Shown piece after piece: positions 34,173 through 42,421 of a stretch of 64,000 bases of DNA. How positions within the stretch are numbered: position 1 is the stretch's first letter; the number at the start of each line of letters is the position of its first letter. The notes beneath the pieces were generated by a model. That model was not told the DNA's origin. It was given only the letters and a program-made list of their open reading frames with translations, and ran no database searches. The translations under genes were made by a program, and so were the position numbers. This DNA is from Phaeobacter bryozoorum (GTDB lineage Bacteria > Pseudomonadota > Alphaproteobacteria > Rhodobacterales > Rhodobacteraceae). The stretch lies in assembly GCF_041893525.1 (NCBI RefSeq), contig NZ_CP169068.1, one strand, 5' to 3'.

Positions 34173-35429
34173 ATGACCTACCACCCAAAATCGGACTTCA
34201 TCGCAGTTATGATGGAACGTGGCTATCTGGCCGACTGCACCGATTACCAGGGCCTGGACGAGGCGCTGATGACCCCCGGCCAATCCGCCTATATCGGCTT
34301 TGACGCCACCGCGACCTCGCTGCATGTGGGCTCGCTGATCCAGATCATGATGCTGCGCTGGTTCCAGAAAACCGGCCATAAACCGATCACCCTGATGGGC
34401 GGCGGCACCACCAAGGTGGGCGATCCCTCCTTCCGCGCTGATGAACGCCCGCTGCTGACGGATGAGCAGATCGATTCCAATATCGCCGGCATCAAGAAGG
34501 TGTTTGCCGCCTATATCGACTATGACAGCGGCGCGGGTAACGCCGCCATGATGCTGAACAACGCCGAATGGCTGGATGATCTGAACTACCTCACTTTCCT
34601 GCGCGATATCGGCCGCCATTTCTCGGTGAACCGGATGCTGTCGTTTGAAAGCGTGAAATCGCGTCTCGACCGCGAACAGTCGCTGTCCTTCCTCGAATTC
34701 AACTACATGATTTTGCAGGCCTATGACTTTTTGGAGCTGAACCGCCGCTACGGCTGCGTGTTGCAGATGGGTGGCTCCGATCAATGGGGCAATATCGTCA
34801 ACGGCATCGACCTCACCCGCCGGGTGCTGGACCATGAGATCTACGGTCTCACCTCGCCGCTCTTGACCACCTCCGACGGCAAGAAGATGGGCAAATCGCA
34901 GAATGGCGCGATCTGGCTCAATGGCGATCTGCTCTCGCCTTATGAGTTCTGGCAGTTCTGGCGCAACACCACCGACGCCGATGTGGGCCGCTTCCTGAAG
35001 CTCTATACAGAGCTGCCGGTGGACGAATGCAACCGCCTGGGTGCGCTGGAAGGGTCGGAGATCAACGCCGCGAAGGTGATCCTCGCCAATGAGGTGACCA
35101 CCCTGCTGCACGGTGCCGAGGCCGCCGCTGCCGCCGAGGCCACCGCCCGCGAAGTGTTCGAGAAAGGCGGCATTGGCGACGACCTGCCCACGCTCAGCCT
35201 GACTGCCGCAGATCTGGGCGATGGCATCTCCATCGTGCAGCTGATCGTGAAATCCGGGCTGGCCAAATCGGGCAAGGACGCCAAGCGCCTGATCGCCGAG
35301 AACGGCGCCAAGATCGACGACGCGCCGCTGACCGATGCAGGGCTGATGATCGACGCCGCCGCTCTGGCCTCGCCGATCAAACTGTCTGCGGGCAAAAAAC
35401 GCCACGCGCTGGTGCAGCTGGAGGGGTAA
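34173..35429 (+). CDS. tyrS: Tyrosine--tRNA ligase
   Basis: The 418-residue class Ic synthetase has the HIGH-type 'LHVGSL' (about residue 50), 'GGGTTKVGDPSFR', the tyrosine pocket in 'QAYDFLELNRRYGC' and 'QMGGSDQWGN', and the KMSKS-type loop 'DGKKMGKS' (about 240). A C-terminal S4 domain (about 350-418) binds the tRNA. ATG 34173 has GAGG seven bases upstream. A good intrinsic terminator lies 50 bases after the stop. Confidence 0.97.
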   Translation: MTYHPKSDFIAVMMERGYLADCTDYQGLDEALMTPGQSAYIGFDATATSLHVGSLIQIMMLRWFQKTGHKPITLMGGGTTKVGDPSFRADERPLLTDEQIDSNIAGIKKVFAAYIDYDSGAGNAAMMLNNAEWLDDLNYLTFLRDIGRHFSVNRMLSFESVKSRLDREQSLSFLEFNYMILQAYDFLELNRRYGCVLQMGGSDQWGNIVNGIDLTRRVLDHEIYGLTSPLLTTSDGKKMGKSQNGAIWLNGDLLSPYEFWQFWRNTTDADVGRFLKLYTELPVDECNRLGALEGSEINAAKVILANEVTTLLHGAEAAAAAEATAREVFEKGGIGDDLPTLSLTAADLGDGISIVQLIVKSGLAKSGKDAKRLIAENGAKIDDAPLTDAGLMIDAAALASPIKLSAGKKRHALVQLEG

Positions 35430-35478
35430 TCGCCCCGCGGTGCAGCCGACGGGCCGGACCAACCGACAGCAATCAAAG

Positions 35479-35505
35479 AAAAGGGGCCGCTGTGGCCCCT
35501 TTTTC
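35479..35505 (+). terminator. Intrinsic terminator of tyrS
   Basis: AAAAGGGGCC (35479-35488) pairs with GGCCCCTTTT (35494-35503) around a five-base loop, ending in a T-run. It is a textbook Rho-independent terminator. The rest of the gap to 35740 is GC-rich with no gene. Confidence 0.85.
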
Positions 35506-35739
35506 GATCCCGAAGATCAGACCAGCCGCAGCGCCATTGCCAGCCCAGGGCCGAGGCGTTGCGGGAACCTCCGCAAAAGGCTCCCGCCCGTCATCCCCCA
35601 TCCCGGATGGGGTGTTCCCGTTGGGCGGGGCGCCGCGCGAAGGCGCGGCGCGGCAGCCCATCACGACAGGGCATCACCGCTGTGCACCGGAGCTGCTGCC
35701 ACGACCCTGCCCTCGGATCCCGGGCTAAAACAAAAGGCT

Positions 35740-35877
35740 TCACAGCACCCAGAGATCCAGCAGCATCAGCACCAGCCCAACCGGCAGCGACAGCGCCAGA
35801 GCCACCAGAAGAGCCGCAGCTTTGGTGACCCGCGGAGCCGGTGCGGAATGATTTCGAATTTTATTCGCATTTTTCAT
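35740..35877 (-). CDS. Putative 45-residue single-span membrane protein
   Basis: A short minus-strand frame starts at ATG 35877 and stops at 35740-35742. The first 20 residues are basic and polar (MKNANKIRNHSAPAPRVTK). Residues 21-45 form one continuous hydrophobic span rich in Leu, Val and Ala. This positive-inside, single-helix design is typical of bacterial membrane microproteins. The ribosome-binding signal is weak (GAAGAT). The A/T-rich gap to the divergent acyltransferase gene could hold both promoters. No homologue is recognised. Confidence 0.5.
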   Translation of the reverse strand: MKNANKIRNHSAPAPRVTKAAALLVALALSLPVGLVLMLLDLWVL

Positions 35878-35922
35878 ATCTTCATTAACCATCATTTAGG
35901 TTTCGCTGCGGTTAATGGCGCC

Positions 35923-36867
35923 ATGTTCGATTTCACACCAGCAGATGTCATGCCCCGCCCCATTCTCCGCGACGAAACCATCTCTGCCCTACCGCAATCG
36001 GCGGAATTTGCCCGCGCGCTTCAGGCGACGGGCAAGGACCCTCTGGTGCTGAACCAGATGAAAGGCACCGTCGTCATGCGCCGCAAGCTCTGGGGCCGCA
36101 TCAACGTGGCCATGGTCAACCGCGCCCGCATCGACAAGCCGTTGCGACTGCTGGAACAATTGCAGGAAAACGGCCTGCGCCGCACGCCCGTCATCCTGTC
36201 GCCAGAAACGCCGACCCCCGCCCTCGCCCGCCACGGCGCGGTGGCGCTGGTCAGCCCGGCGCATGTCGGTTTGCTCGACCTCACCGGTGACCCGGATCAG
36301 CGCCGCGCGGCGCTGCATCAGAAATGGCGCAACCGGCTGGTCCATGGCGAACAGCAGGGGCTGCGCATCACCCGCCAATCCCTGCCCCAGACCCCGGCGC
36401 ACTGGATCTTTGCTGCTGATGCCGCGCAGCAATCCAGCCGCGGCTATCGCAACTGGCCGGTGGATCTGACCCTGGCCTATGCCCGCGAGAACAAGGGGAT
36501 GGCCAAGATTTTCGAAGCCCATGACGGCAAGGAGATCGTCGCCGCCGTGCTGGTGCTCTGCCATGGGCGTGGCGCCACCTATCACATCGGCCATACCACC
36601 GATCGCGGCAAGGCGCTGTCCGCCCATAACCTGCTGATGTGGGAGGCGATGTCCTGGCTTGCCAAACGCGGCTATGAACAGCTCGACCTTGGCGTGATCA
36701 ACACCGAAAACGCCGCCGGTCTGGCCCGCTTCAAACTGGGCACCGGCGCACGGCTGCACCAGCTGGGTGGCACCTGGGCCTATTGGCCGCCGCTGGGTCG
36801 GCTGCTGCGTCCGCTCGCCGCGCTCGACAAACGGCTGATGAACCCCGGGCTCTCTGGACACTGCTAG
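35923..36867 (+). CDS. GNAT-fold acyltransferase-like protein (FemAB/BioF2-like)
   Basis: The 314-residue protein looks like a two-part acyltransferase. The C-terminal half (about residues 180-290) reads as a GNAT/FemAB fold: 'MAKIFEAHDGKEIVAAVLVLCHGRGATYHIGHTTDRGKALSAHNLLMWEAMSWLAKRG' region, then 'LDLGVINTENAAGLARFKLGTG'. Proteins of this type transfer acyl or aminoacyl groups to cell-envelope or polysaccharide targets, but the substrate is unknown. ATG 35923 (MFDFTP) is the first start giving normal-looking protein; the open frame upstream is shadow sequence. Confidence 0.75.
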   Translation: MFDFTPADVMPRPILRDETISALPQSAEFARALQATGKDPLVLNQMKGTVVMRRKLWGRINVAMVNRARIDKPLRLLEQLQENGLRRTPVILSPETPTPALARHGAVALVSPAHVGLLDLTGDPDQRRAALHQKWRNRLVHGEQQGLRITRQSLPQTPAHWIFAADAAQQSSRGYRNWPVDLTLAYARENKGMAKIFEAHDGKEIVAAVLVLCHGRGATYHIGHTTDRGKALSAHNLLMWEAMSWLAKRGYEQLDLGVINTENAAGLARFKLGTGARLHQLGGTWAYWPPLGRLLRPLAALDKRLMNPGLSGHC

Positions 36868-36878
36868 GGGGACGTGAT

Positions 36879-36900
36879 TATCTGAACACACGTTCAGATA
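36879..36900. promoter_or_regulatory. Perfect dyad, probable TetR-type operator of the SDR gene
   Basis: TATCTGAAC (36879-36887) and GTTCAGATA (36892-36900) are exact reverse complements around ACAC. The site lies 40 bases before the SDR start codon, in the promoter. A TGAAC-N4-GTTCA core is the kind of site bound by TetR-family regulators of fatty-acid and acyl-CoA metabolism, which fits the downstream gene. A further TGAAC half-site begins at 36901. Confidence 0.55.
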
Positions 36901-36939
36901 TGAACCCGATAGCATAGACCCACGGGAGGAGCCCTGCTC

Positions 36940-37695
36940 ATGAAACTGTCGCAAACCGCCGCCGTCATCACCGGCGGCGCCTCTGGCCTTGGTGAGGCCA
37001 CCGCCCGTCATTTTGCCGCCCAAGGCGCCCAGGTCACGCTCCTGGATCGTGACGCCGAACGCGGCGCTGCCGTAGCCTCCGAAATCGGCGGGCATTTTGC
37101 CCAGACCGATGTCACCAGCGAAGAGTTGGTAGCCGCAGCCATGGCGCTTGCCAGCGAGAAGATGGGCAAGATCAACGTCTGTGTGAACTGCGCAGGCATC
37201 GCCCTTGGCATCAAGACCGTGGGCCGCGATGGCGCGCACCCTCTGGATGCCTATCAGCGCACCATCGACATCAACCTTGTCGGCACCTTCAACGTCGCCC
37301 GGCTCGCTGCGGTGGAAATCGCCAAATGCGAGGCTGAGGCAGACGGTGGCCGGGGTGTCATCATCAACACCGCGTCAATCGCGGCCTTTGACGGCCAAAA
37401 GGGTCAGGCTGCCTATGCCGCCTCCAAAGGCGGCGTTGTGGGCATGTGCCTGCCGATGGCCCGTGATCTGGCCTCTTCGGGCGTGCGGGTGATGACCATC
37501 GCGCCGGGCATCTTCATGACCCCGATGCTGGCGGGCCTGCCGGAAGAGGTGCAGCAGCAGCTCGCCGCCGATGTGCCCAACCCGGCCCGGCTTGGCGACC
37601 CTGCCGAATATGGCCGTCTGGCCGGGTTCATCGTCGAGATGGGCTATCTCAACGGCGAGGTGATCCGCCTCGACGGCGCGCTGCGGATGCGCTGA
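36940..37695 (+). CDS. SDR-family 3-hydroxyacyl-CoA dehydrogenase-like (HSD10-type)
   Basis: The 251-residue classical SDR has the dinucleotide motif 'TGGASGLGEA' (about residues 11-20), 'NCAGIA' (NNAG-type, about 86), catalytic Ser in 'NTASIAAFDG' and the YxxxK in 'YAASKGG' (about 160-166). The 'IKTVGRDGAHPLDAYQRTIDINLVGTFNV' stretch and length resemble human HSD17B10/3-hydroxy-2-methylbutyryl-CoA dehydrogenase, suggesting short or branched acyl-CoA oxidation. GGGAGGA precedes the ATG. A perfect dyad upstream suggests repressor control. Confidence 0.9.
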   Translation: MKLSQTAAVITGGASGLGEATARHFAAQGAQVTLLDRDAERGAAVASEIGGHFAQTDVTSEELVAAAMALASEKMGKINVCVNCAGIALGIKTVGRDGAHPLDAYQRTIDINLVGTFNVARLAAVEIAKCEAEADGGRGVIINTASIAAFDGQKGQAAYAASKGGVVGMCLPMARDLASSGVRVMTIAPGIFMTPMLAGLPEEVQQQLAADVPNPARLGDPAEYGRLAGFIVEMGYLNGEVIRLDGALRMR

Positions 37696-37728
37696 GGCGC
37701 TCTCGGTTACCCGCATCGAAACCAAGAC

Positions 37729-37753
37729 CTCAAGGGGCAGACCACCCCTTGAG
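37729..37753 (+). terminator. Stem-loop after the SDR gene
   Basis: CTCAAGGGG (37729-37737) pairs with CCCCTTGAG (37745-37753) around a seven-base loop, 34 bases after the stop. There is no T-run, so termination is likely but not certain. Confidence 0.55.
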
Positions 37754-37847
37754 ACACCCCCTCTCCGCGCGATACGGAATTGATCAGCGACAGCCTCCCG
37801 GTTCTCCGCTAGCCTGTCGCACAACCTTGCCGAGGGGGAGCAGACCC

Positions 37848-38333
37848 ATGACCCAGCCCAACCTGCCGCTGACCGGCGCCTGTCTCTGCGGTGCTGTCCA
37901 GCTGCATGTCACCGCCTCCCCCCTGCTGACGCTGGCCTGCCACTGCCGCGATTGTCAGAAACTTGCCGCCAGCGCCTATTCCCTGACCGTCATGTTTCCG
38001 GCAGAGGCGGTCACCGTCACGGGAGAGCTGGTGCTGGGTGGAAAACACAGCGAAGAGCGCAAGCATTATTACTGCCCGACCTGCCTCAGCTTTGTCCTGT
38101 CCCGCCTGAAGGCGGCACCAGAACGGGTGAACCTGCGCGCCTCTTTGCTGGATGATCTGACTTGGTTCACCCCCTTTGTCGAAGTCATGGCCGAGGACAA
38201 ACAGCCCTGGGCGACGGTTCCGGCCTCTCACAGCTATGCCCGCTTCCCCACCACGGCAAAGGAGCTGGCGGATCTGATGGATGATTACGCCAAAGCCATC
38301 GCACCCTCCGCGGCCGGCAGGGATCCGGCATGA
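37848..38333 (+). CDS. GFA/CENP-V domain zinc protein
   Basis: The 161-residue protein shows the GFA fold with its zinc cysteines: 'ACLCGAVQLHV' (about residues 11-21), 'CHCRDCQKLAASAYS' (about 35-50) and 'YYCPTCLSF' (about 83-91). The family was named for glutathione-dependent formaldehyde-activating enzyme, but most members are of unknown function. ATG 37848 has GGGGGAG upstream. The stop shares four bases with the next gene. Confidence 0.9.
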   Translation: MTQPNLPLTGACLCGAVQLHVTASPLLTLACHCRDCQKLAASAYSLTVMFPAEAVTVTGELVLGGKHSEERKHYYCPTCLSFVLSRLKAAPERVNLRASLLDDLTWFTPFVEVMAEDKQPWATVPASHSYARFPTTAKELADLMDDYAKAIAPSAAGRDPA

Positions 38334-38884
38334 GCCGATCCGAACGACAAAAGATGCAGGCGGGCGACTGGTACTGTTGCCTGGACAGCGAACTCTCAGC
38401 GTTGCGTCATCAGGCCCGTCTGGCGGTGCATCAGCACAATCACCGCCCCCCTGATCCCGGCGACAGCCTCAGCCCGTCGCTGGCAGCCCTCTTTGCCGGT
38501 CATGGGCAGAATTGCCTGATCGAGGCCCCGTTTCACTGCGCCTACGGGGTCAATATCACCCTCGGGCATCAGGTCTATCTGAACGCGGGCTGCACCATCC
38601 TTGATACCGCGCCGGTGCGCATTGGGGACCGCTCCATGCTGGGGCCGAATGTGCAGATCTACTGCGCCCAGCACCATAAGGATAAAGCTTTGCGCGCCAA
38701 GGGGTTGGAAATCGCCCATCCGGTCACGCTGGGGTGCGATGTCTGGATCGGTGGCGGCGCGATCATCCTGCCCGGCGTCAGCATCGGCGATGGCGCCATC
38801 GTCGGTGCCGGCGCGGTGGTGACACGAGATGTGGAGGCCGGGGTGACAGTGGTCGGCAATCCGGCGCGGGCGCTTCCTCGCTAG
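38330..38884 (+). CDS. Maltose/galactoside O-acetyltransferase-like (LbH) protein
   Basis: The 184-residue protein opens with the Mac domain ('KMQAGDWYCCLDSELSALRHQA') and continues as a left-handed beta-helix of hexapeptide repeats. It contains 'GHQVYLNAGCTILDTAPVRIGDRSMLGPNVQIYCAQHHKD' (His catalytic region, about 105-115) and 'GVSIGDGAIVGAGAVVTRDV'. It resembles NodL/LacA/Maa acetyl-CoA-dependent sugar acetyltransferases. It is coupled to the GFA gene by an ATGA overlap. Confidence 0.92.
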   Translation: MSRSERQKMQAGDWYCCLDSELSALRHQARLAVHQHNHRPPDPGDSLSPSLAALFAGHGQNCLIEAPFHCAYGVNITLGHQVYLNAGCTILDTAPVRIGDRSMLGPNVQIYCAQHHKDKALRAKGLEIAHPVTLGCDVWIGGGAIILPGVSIGDGAIVGAGAVVTRDVEAGVTVVGNPARALPR

Positions 38885-38988
38885 CATCCGCAGGGTCAAA
38901 ACTCGCACCCGTTGCGCAGCAGCCGCGCGCCGCCTTAGGCTTCAATCAGGAAAAATTTATATTTTACAAAAGACTACGGCAGCGTCTT

Positions 38989-39022
38989 TGACCCAATGTT
39001 TCGCACGCGAAACATTGGGTCA
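38989..39022. repeat. 34-base near-perfect palindrome between convergent genes
   Basis: TGACCCAATGTTTCGC (38989-39004) and GCGAAACATTGGGTCA (39007-39022) are exact reverse complements separated by AC. It lies between the 3' ends of the acetyltransferase (plus) and uup (minus) genes, next to an A/T-rich patch (38945-38975). A bidirectional transcript-end hairpin is possible, but there is no T-run on either side. Confidence 0.7.
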
Positions 39023-39051
39023 GCCCTGCTTACCGAAAAATCAGAGGGGCT

Positions 39052-40863
39052 TCAGCCTGCGGATTTCTCTTCCAGCTCCAGCCATTCCTCCTCAGCGGCA
39101 GAGAGTTTCTCCTGCCGCTCCACCAGCGCATCGGTGGCCTTCTGGAACTTCACCGGTTCGCGGGTGAACAGCTCGGGATCAGCCATCAGCTGCTGCAATT
39201 TGGCAATCTCCGCCTCCAGCCGCTCGATCTCTCCGGGCAGCGCCTCCAGCCGGTGTTTTTCCTTAAAGCTCAGACCGTCCTTGGGCTGCGCTTCCTGCTT
39301 GGGTTTCGGCTTGCTCGCCTTGGCTTTCTCCGCCTTCTCTGCGGCACCTTCGACCGGGGCACGCTGCGAGAGGTAATCGCTCCAGCCGCCAGCATAGGCC
39401 GTGGCGCGCCCGCCGCCTTCCATGGCGATGGTGGTGGTGGCCACGCGGTCCAGAAAATCCCGGTCGTGGCTCACCAGCAGAACCGTGCCATCGTAGCTGT
39501 CCAGGAGTTCCTGCAACAGGTCGAGCGTCTCGACATCCAGATCATTGGTCGGTTCGTCTAGCACCAGCAGGTTGCTCTGCCGCGCCATCAGCCGCGCCAG
39601 CAAGAGACGCGCCTTCTCGCCGCCGGACAGGGACCGCACCGGCGCGCGGGCCTGCGCCTCGTCGAACAGAAATTCCTTCAGGTAGCCGACCACATGTTTC
39701 GGCTGCCCCCGGACCATCACCTGATCCGCCTTGCCAGAAATCCCCAGAAGCGGATCCGAGGTCAGGTTTTCCCAGAGACTGGCATCGCCGTCCAGCTGAT
39801 CGCGGGTCTGATCAAACAGCGCCAGCTCCAGATTGGTGCCCATCTGCACATGGCCTTCATCAGGCTGTTCCAGCCCCAGCAGCATCTTCAGGAGCGTGGT
39901 CTTACCTGCCCCATTCGGCCCGACAAAGGCAACGCGATCGCCGCGCTGCACCTTCAGCGAGAAGTCCCGCACAATTGCCTTGTCACCGTAGGATTTCGTC
40001 AGCCCTTCGGCCTCGATCACCTTGCGGCCCGATTTCGGGCCCGCGTCCAGCGCCAGCTCAGCCGTGCCCTGCCGCTTGATCTGGCTGGACCGCTCCTCCT
40101 TCAGATCCTGAAGCGCGCGCACCCGGCCCATATTGCGTTTGCGGCGGGCGGAGATGCCCTCCACCGCCCAGCGGCTTTCGGATTTGATCAGCCGGTTCAG
40201 CTTATGCCTCTGCTGGTCTTCTTCTTCCCAGATCTTGTCGCGCCAAGCCTCAAAGGCATCAAACCCCTTCTCCTGACGGCGCACCTGCCCCCGGTCCACC
40301 CAAAGCGTCGCGCGGGTCAGGGCACGCAGAAACGCCCGGTCGTGCGAAATCAGCACAAAGGCGGCGCGGGTCGATTTCAGCTCATTCTCAAGCCAAGTGA
40401 TCGCCTCGATATCCAGATGGTTGGTCGGCTCGTCCAAGAGCATCAGATCCGGTGCCTCGGCCATCAGCTTGGCCAGCGCCGCGCGGCGTTTTTCACCACC
40501 GGAGGCCGTCGCCACAGGGCGGGCGGGATCAAACTTCAGCCCCTCGCCTGCCCGCTCCACCTTGTACATCTCGCCCGGATCCAGTTCGGAACTGGCAAAA
40601 TCGCCCAGCGTGGCAAACCCGGTCATCTGCGGGTCCTGCTCCATATAGCCGACGGATTTGCCCGGCGGCACCACCAGCGAGCCGGTGTCGGCCTCGACCA
40701 GACCGGCCATCACCTTCATCAGGGTGGATTTGCCGGAGCCATTGCGCCCGACCAGCGCCACCCGGTCGCCGGGTTGCACCACCAGATCAAGATCCGCGAA
40801 CACCGGATCGCCCCCAAAGGTGAGGGAGATACCGGACATCTGTAAAAGAGGAATACGTGCCAT
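39052..40863 (-). CDS. uup: ABC-F ATPase Uup
   Basis: The 603-residue soluble protein has two ABC domains: Walker A 'GRNGSGKST' (about residue 40) and 'GPNGAGKTT' (about 318), signatures 'SGGEKRR' and 'SGGEKAR', and Walker B 'LLDEPTNHLD' and 'LDEPTNDLD'. A basic linker (about 215-280) joins them. A C-terminal Lys-rich stretch and coiled coil (about 510-600) is the DNA-binding domain that marks Uup among ABC-F proteins. Uup limits precise transposon excision and acts on ribosomes or branched DNA. No membrane segments are present. Confidence 0.94.
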   Translation of the reverse strand: MARIPLLQMSGISLTFGGDPVFADLDLVVQPGDRVALVGRNGSGKSTLMKVMAGLVEADTGSLVVPPGKSVGYMEQDPQMTGFATLGDFASSELDPGEMYKVERAGEGLKFDPARPVATASGGEKRRAALAKLMAEAPDLMLLDEPTNHLDIEAITWLENELKSTRAAFVLISHDRAFLRALTRATLWVDRGQVRRQEKGFDAFEAWRDKIWEEEDQQRHKLNRLIKSESRWAVEGISARRKRNMGRVRALQDLKEERSSQIKRQGTAELALDAGPKSGRKVIEAEGLTKSYGDKAIVRDFSLKVQRGDRVAFVGPNGAGKTTLLKMLLGLEQPDEGHVQMGTNLELALFDQTRDQLDGDASLWENLTSDPLLGISGKADQVMVRGQPKHVVGYLKEFLFDEAQARAPVRSLSGGEKARLLLARLMARQSNLLVLDEPTNDLDVETLDLLQELLDSYDGTVLLVSHDRDFLDRVATTTIAMEGGGRATAYAGGWSDYLSQRAPVEGAAEKAEKAKASKPKPKQEAQPKDGLSFKEKHRLEALPGEIERLEAEIAKLQQLMADPELFTREPVKFQKATDALVERQEKLSAAEEEWLELEEKSAG

Positions 40864-40904
40864 GTGAGGCTGCTAAACCGGGGCGCGGGGCAGGTCAACG
40901 GCTG

Positions 40905-41777
40905 TCAGCGCACCGGATGGTCAACGCCGGTGACAATGGCGCGCAGCAGACGTTTGCGCGCTGCGGGAATGGTGGCGATTTCCACCGCCGTAAAGAGATG
41001 CAGCGTGCCAAGCTCGCGGTCGATCACCGCATGGTCGCTGACCCAGCCGCCCATCATCAGATAGGTGCGCAACAGGGGTGGCATCTGCTGCTGCGCCGCC
41101 TTGCCATCCACGGGCGGCAGATCCAGTGCCGCAAGGGGCAGCACCTGCGCCGCCCGCACCCCCACCCCCTGCCCGGTCGGTGCCTGATGACGGGCCAGCA
41201 GCAGGGCAAGGGCCTGCCCATAGGGCGCCGGATCAACACCCTGAAAGGACGAGCAGCCAAACAGCAGCTCGACCCCGTGATCATCGACAAACGCCGTCAG
41301 CGCCCCCCAGGCAAGCCGCAGGATATCGGCATCCTGCCAATCGGGATGGATGCAGAACCGACCCAGCTCCAGCAACGGGCCACGACGGGCGGAAAACATA
41401 TTCAGATCATATCTTTGCGCGGAATAACTCTGGGCGATATATGCGCCATCTGGCAGCAGCAGAAGGCGAAAACAACAGACCAGAACACCGCTGGCCTGAT
41501 CCTCGATCAGCATATGCTGGCAGCGCAGGTCCAACGGTTCTGCGTCGAGCTTGCTACGGCCGAAACACAGGCTTCGCAGCGCCCGCGCCCGTTGCAGATC
41601 GCCGCCATCACCGGCCACCTGCCCGGCGCCATCAATCAGCCGGACCCGATAGCGGCCACGACACAGCAGCGGCCGCGGCGCGACCTTTGCAGGGGACATC
41701 TTCACAAGGGGCAACAGATCACGCAACGCAGCTCTTCCAGCGACCACAGGCACCGCAGCCTGAGGCCTGCCTAGCAT
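40905..41777 (-). CDS. olsB: L-ornithine N-alpha-acyltransferase OlsB
   Basis: The product has the OlsB (PlsC-like/GNAT) pattern: 'RYRVRLID' near residue 45, 'ALRSLCFG', 'SYSAQRYDLNMF', 'LLELGRFCIHPDWQDADILRLAWGAL' and 'ELLFGCSSFQGVDP'. It adds a 3-hydroxyacyl group from ACP to ornithine, the first step of ornithine-lipid synthesis in the inner membrane. The frame opens at 41777 (290 residues). ATG 41699 (MSPAKV, 264 residues) is an alternative closer to the usual length; neither has a clear ribosome-binding site. The olsA partner is not beside it. Confidence 0.88.
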   Translation of the reverse strand: MLGRPQAAVPVVAGRAALRDLLPLVKMSPAKVAPRPLLCRGRYRVRLIDGAGQVAGDGGDLQRARALRSLCFGRSKLDAEPLDLRCQHMLIEDQASGVLVCCFRLLLLPDGAYIAQSYSAQRYDLNMFSARRGPLLELGRFCIHPDWQDADILRLAWGALTAFVDDHGVELLFGCSSFQGVDPAPYGQALALLLARHQAPTGQGVGVRAAQVLPLAALDLPPVDGKAAQQQMPPLLRTYLMMGGWVSDHAVIDRELGTLHLFTAVEIATIPAARKRLLRAIVTGVDHPVR

Positions 41778-41800
41778 GGATCACGTATCAGCCAAACGAC

Positions 41801-41829
41801 GAAAGCCACCCCGGATCGGGATGGCTTTC
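41801..41829 (-). terminator. Intrinsic terminator of bamE
   Basis: GAAAGCCA (41801-41808) pairs with TGGCTTTC (41822-41829), with CCCG/CGGG pairing inside. On the minus strand it lies 38 bases after the bamE stop and is followed by GTCGTTT, so it probably separates bamE from olsB. Confidence 0.65.
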
Positions 41830-41866
41830 TCAGAATTTGATATGCAGGCCAATCAGACCCGCCGCA

Positions 41867-42334
41867 TCATTCGATCAGCCCACCGGGACCAAAGTTGCCG
41901 AGGCTGCCCAGCAGCTGGCGCAGGAAGGTCTTGTCCTGCACGTTAGAGCTGGTCACGCGGCGTTGCAGGGGAATCACCCGGCCCTGCTCCAGACCGTAGC
42001 GTTCGATCCCCGTGACCACGCCCTGATCGTTGAAATTGATCGCAACCAGCTCCCGCGAGACCGGCTTGCTGGCCGAAGGACCACGTCGGCGCATCAGGGT
42101 GGAAACATAGTAGTAACCGCCATCGGTCAGCACGCCCTCTGCCGCCGGAACCCCAATGGTTTCAGCAACGCTGTCCTTGGTATCAACGCCGACAACCACC
42201 TCTGACAGCAGCTCTTCGCTGGGGACATATCCGTGCTTGCGGTACATGGAACAGGCGCCAACCGCGAGCCCCGCTACCAAGAGAACCGTGACCCTTGTCG
42301 CCGCCTTCAGCGACCTCATACGTTTGGATGCCAT
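41867..42334 (-). CDS. bamE: Outer-membrane assembly lipoprotein BamE (SmpA/OmlA)
   Basis: The 155-residue precursor starts at ATG 42334 behind an AAGAGAG sequence. The signal ends in the lipobox 'AVGAC' (Cys near residue 27). The mature part has the BamE pattern: 'HGYVPSEELLSEVVVGVDTKDSVAETIGVPAAEGVL' region (about 34-68), then beta strands with 'YYYVSTLMRRRG' and 'VVTGIERYG'. BamE supports the BAM complex in inserting beta-barrel proteins. It is divergent from the YceD gene with an 87-bp gap. A longer reading frame upstream is only the antisense of that gene. Confidence 0.93.
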   Translation of the reverse strand: MASKRMRSLKAATRVTVLLVAGLAVGACSMYRKHGYVPSEELLSEVVVGVDTKDSVAETIGVPAAEGVLTDGGYYYVSTLMRRRGPSASKPVSRELVAINFNDQGVVTGIERYGLEQGRVIPLQRRVTSSNVQDKTFLRQLLGSLGNFGPGGLIE

Positions 42335-42421
42335 GCTACTCTCTTGCCCCCCGGCTTGAATACGCCTTTGAACCGGATTACCTAAACCAAGCCTCCGGTT
42401 CAAGAAACGAAAGTCCCCCAA

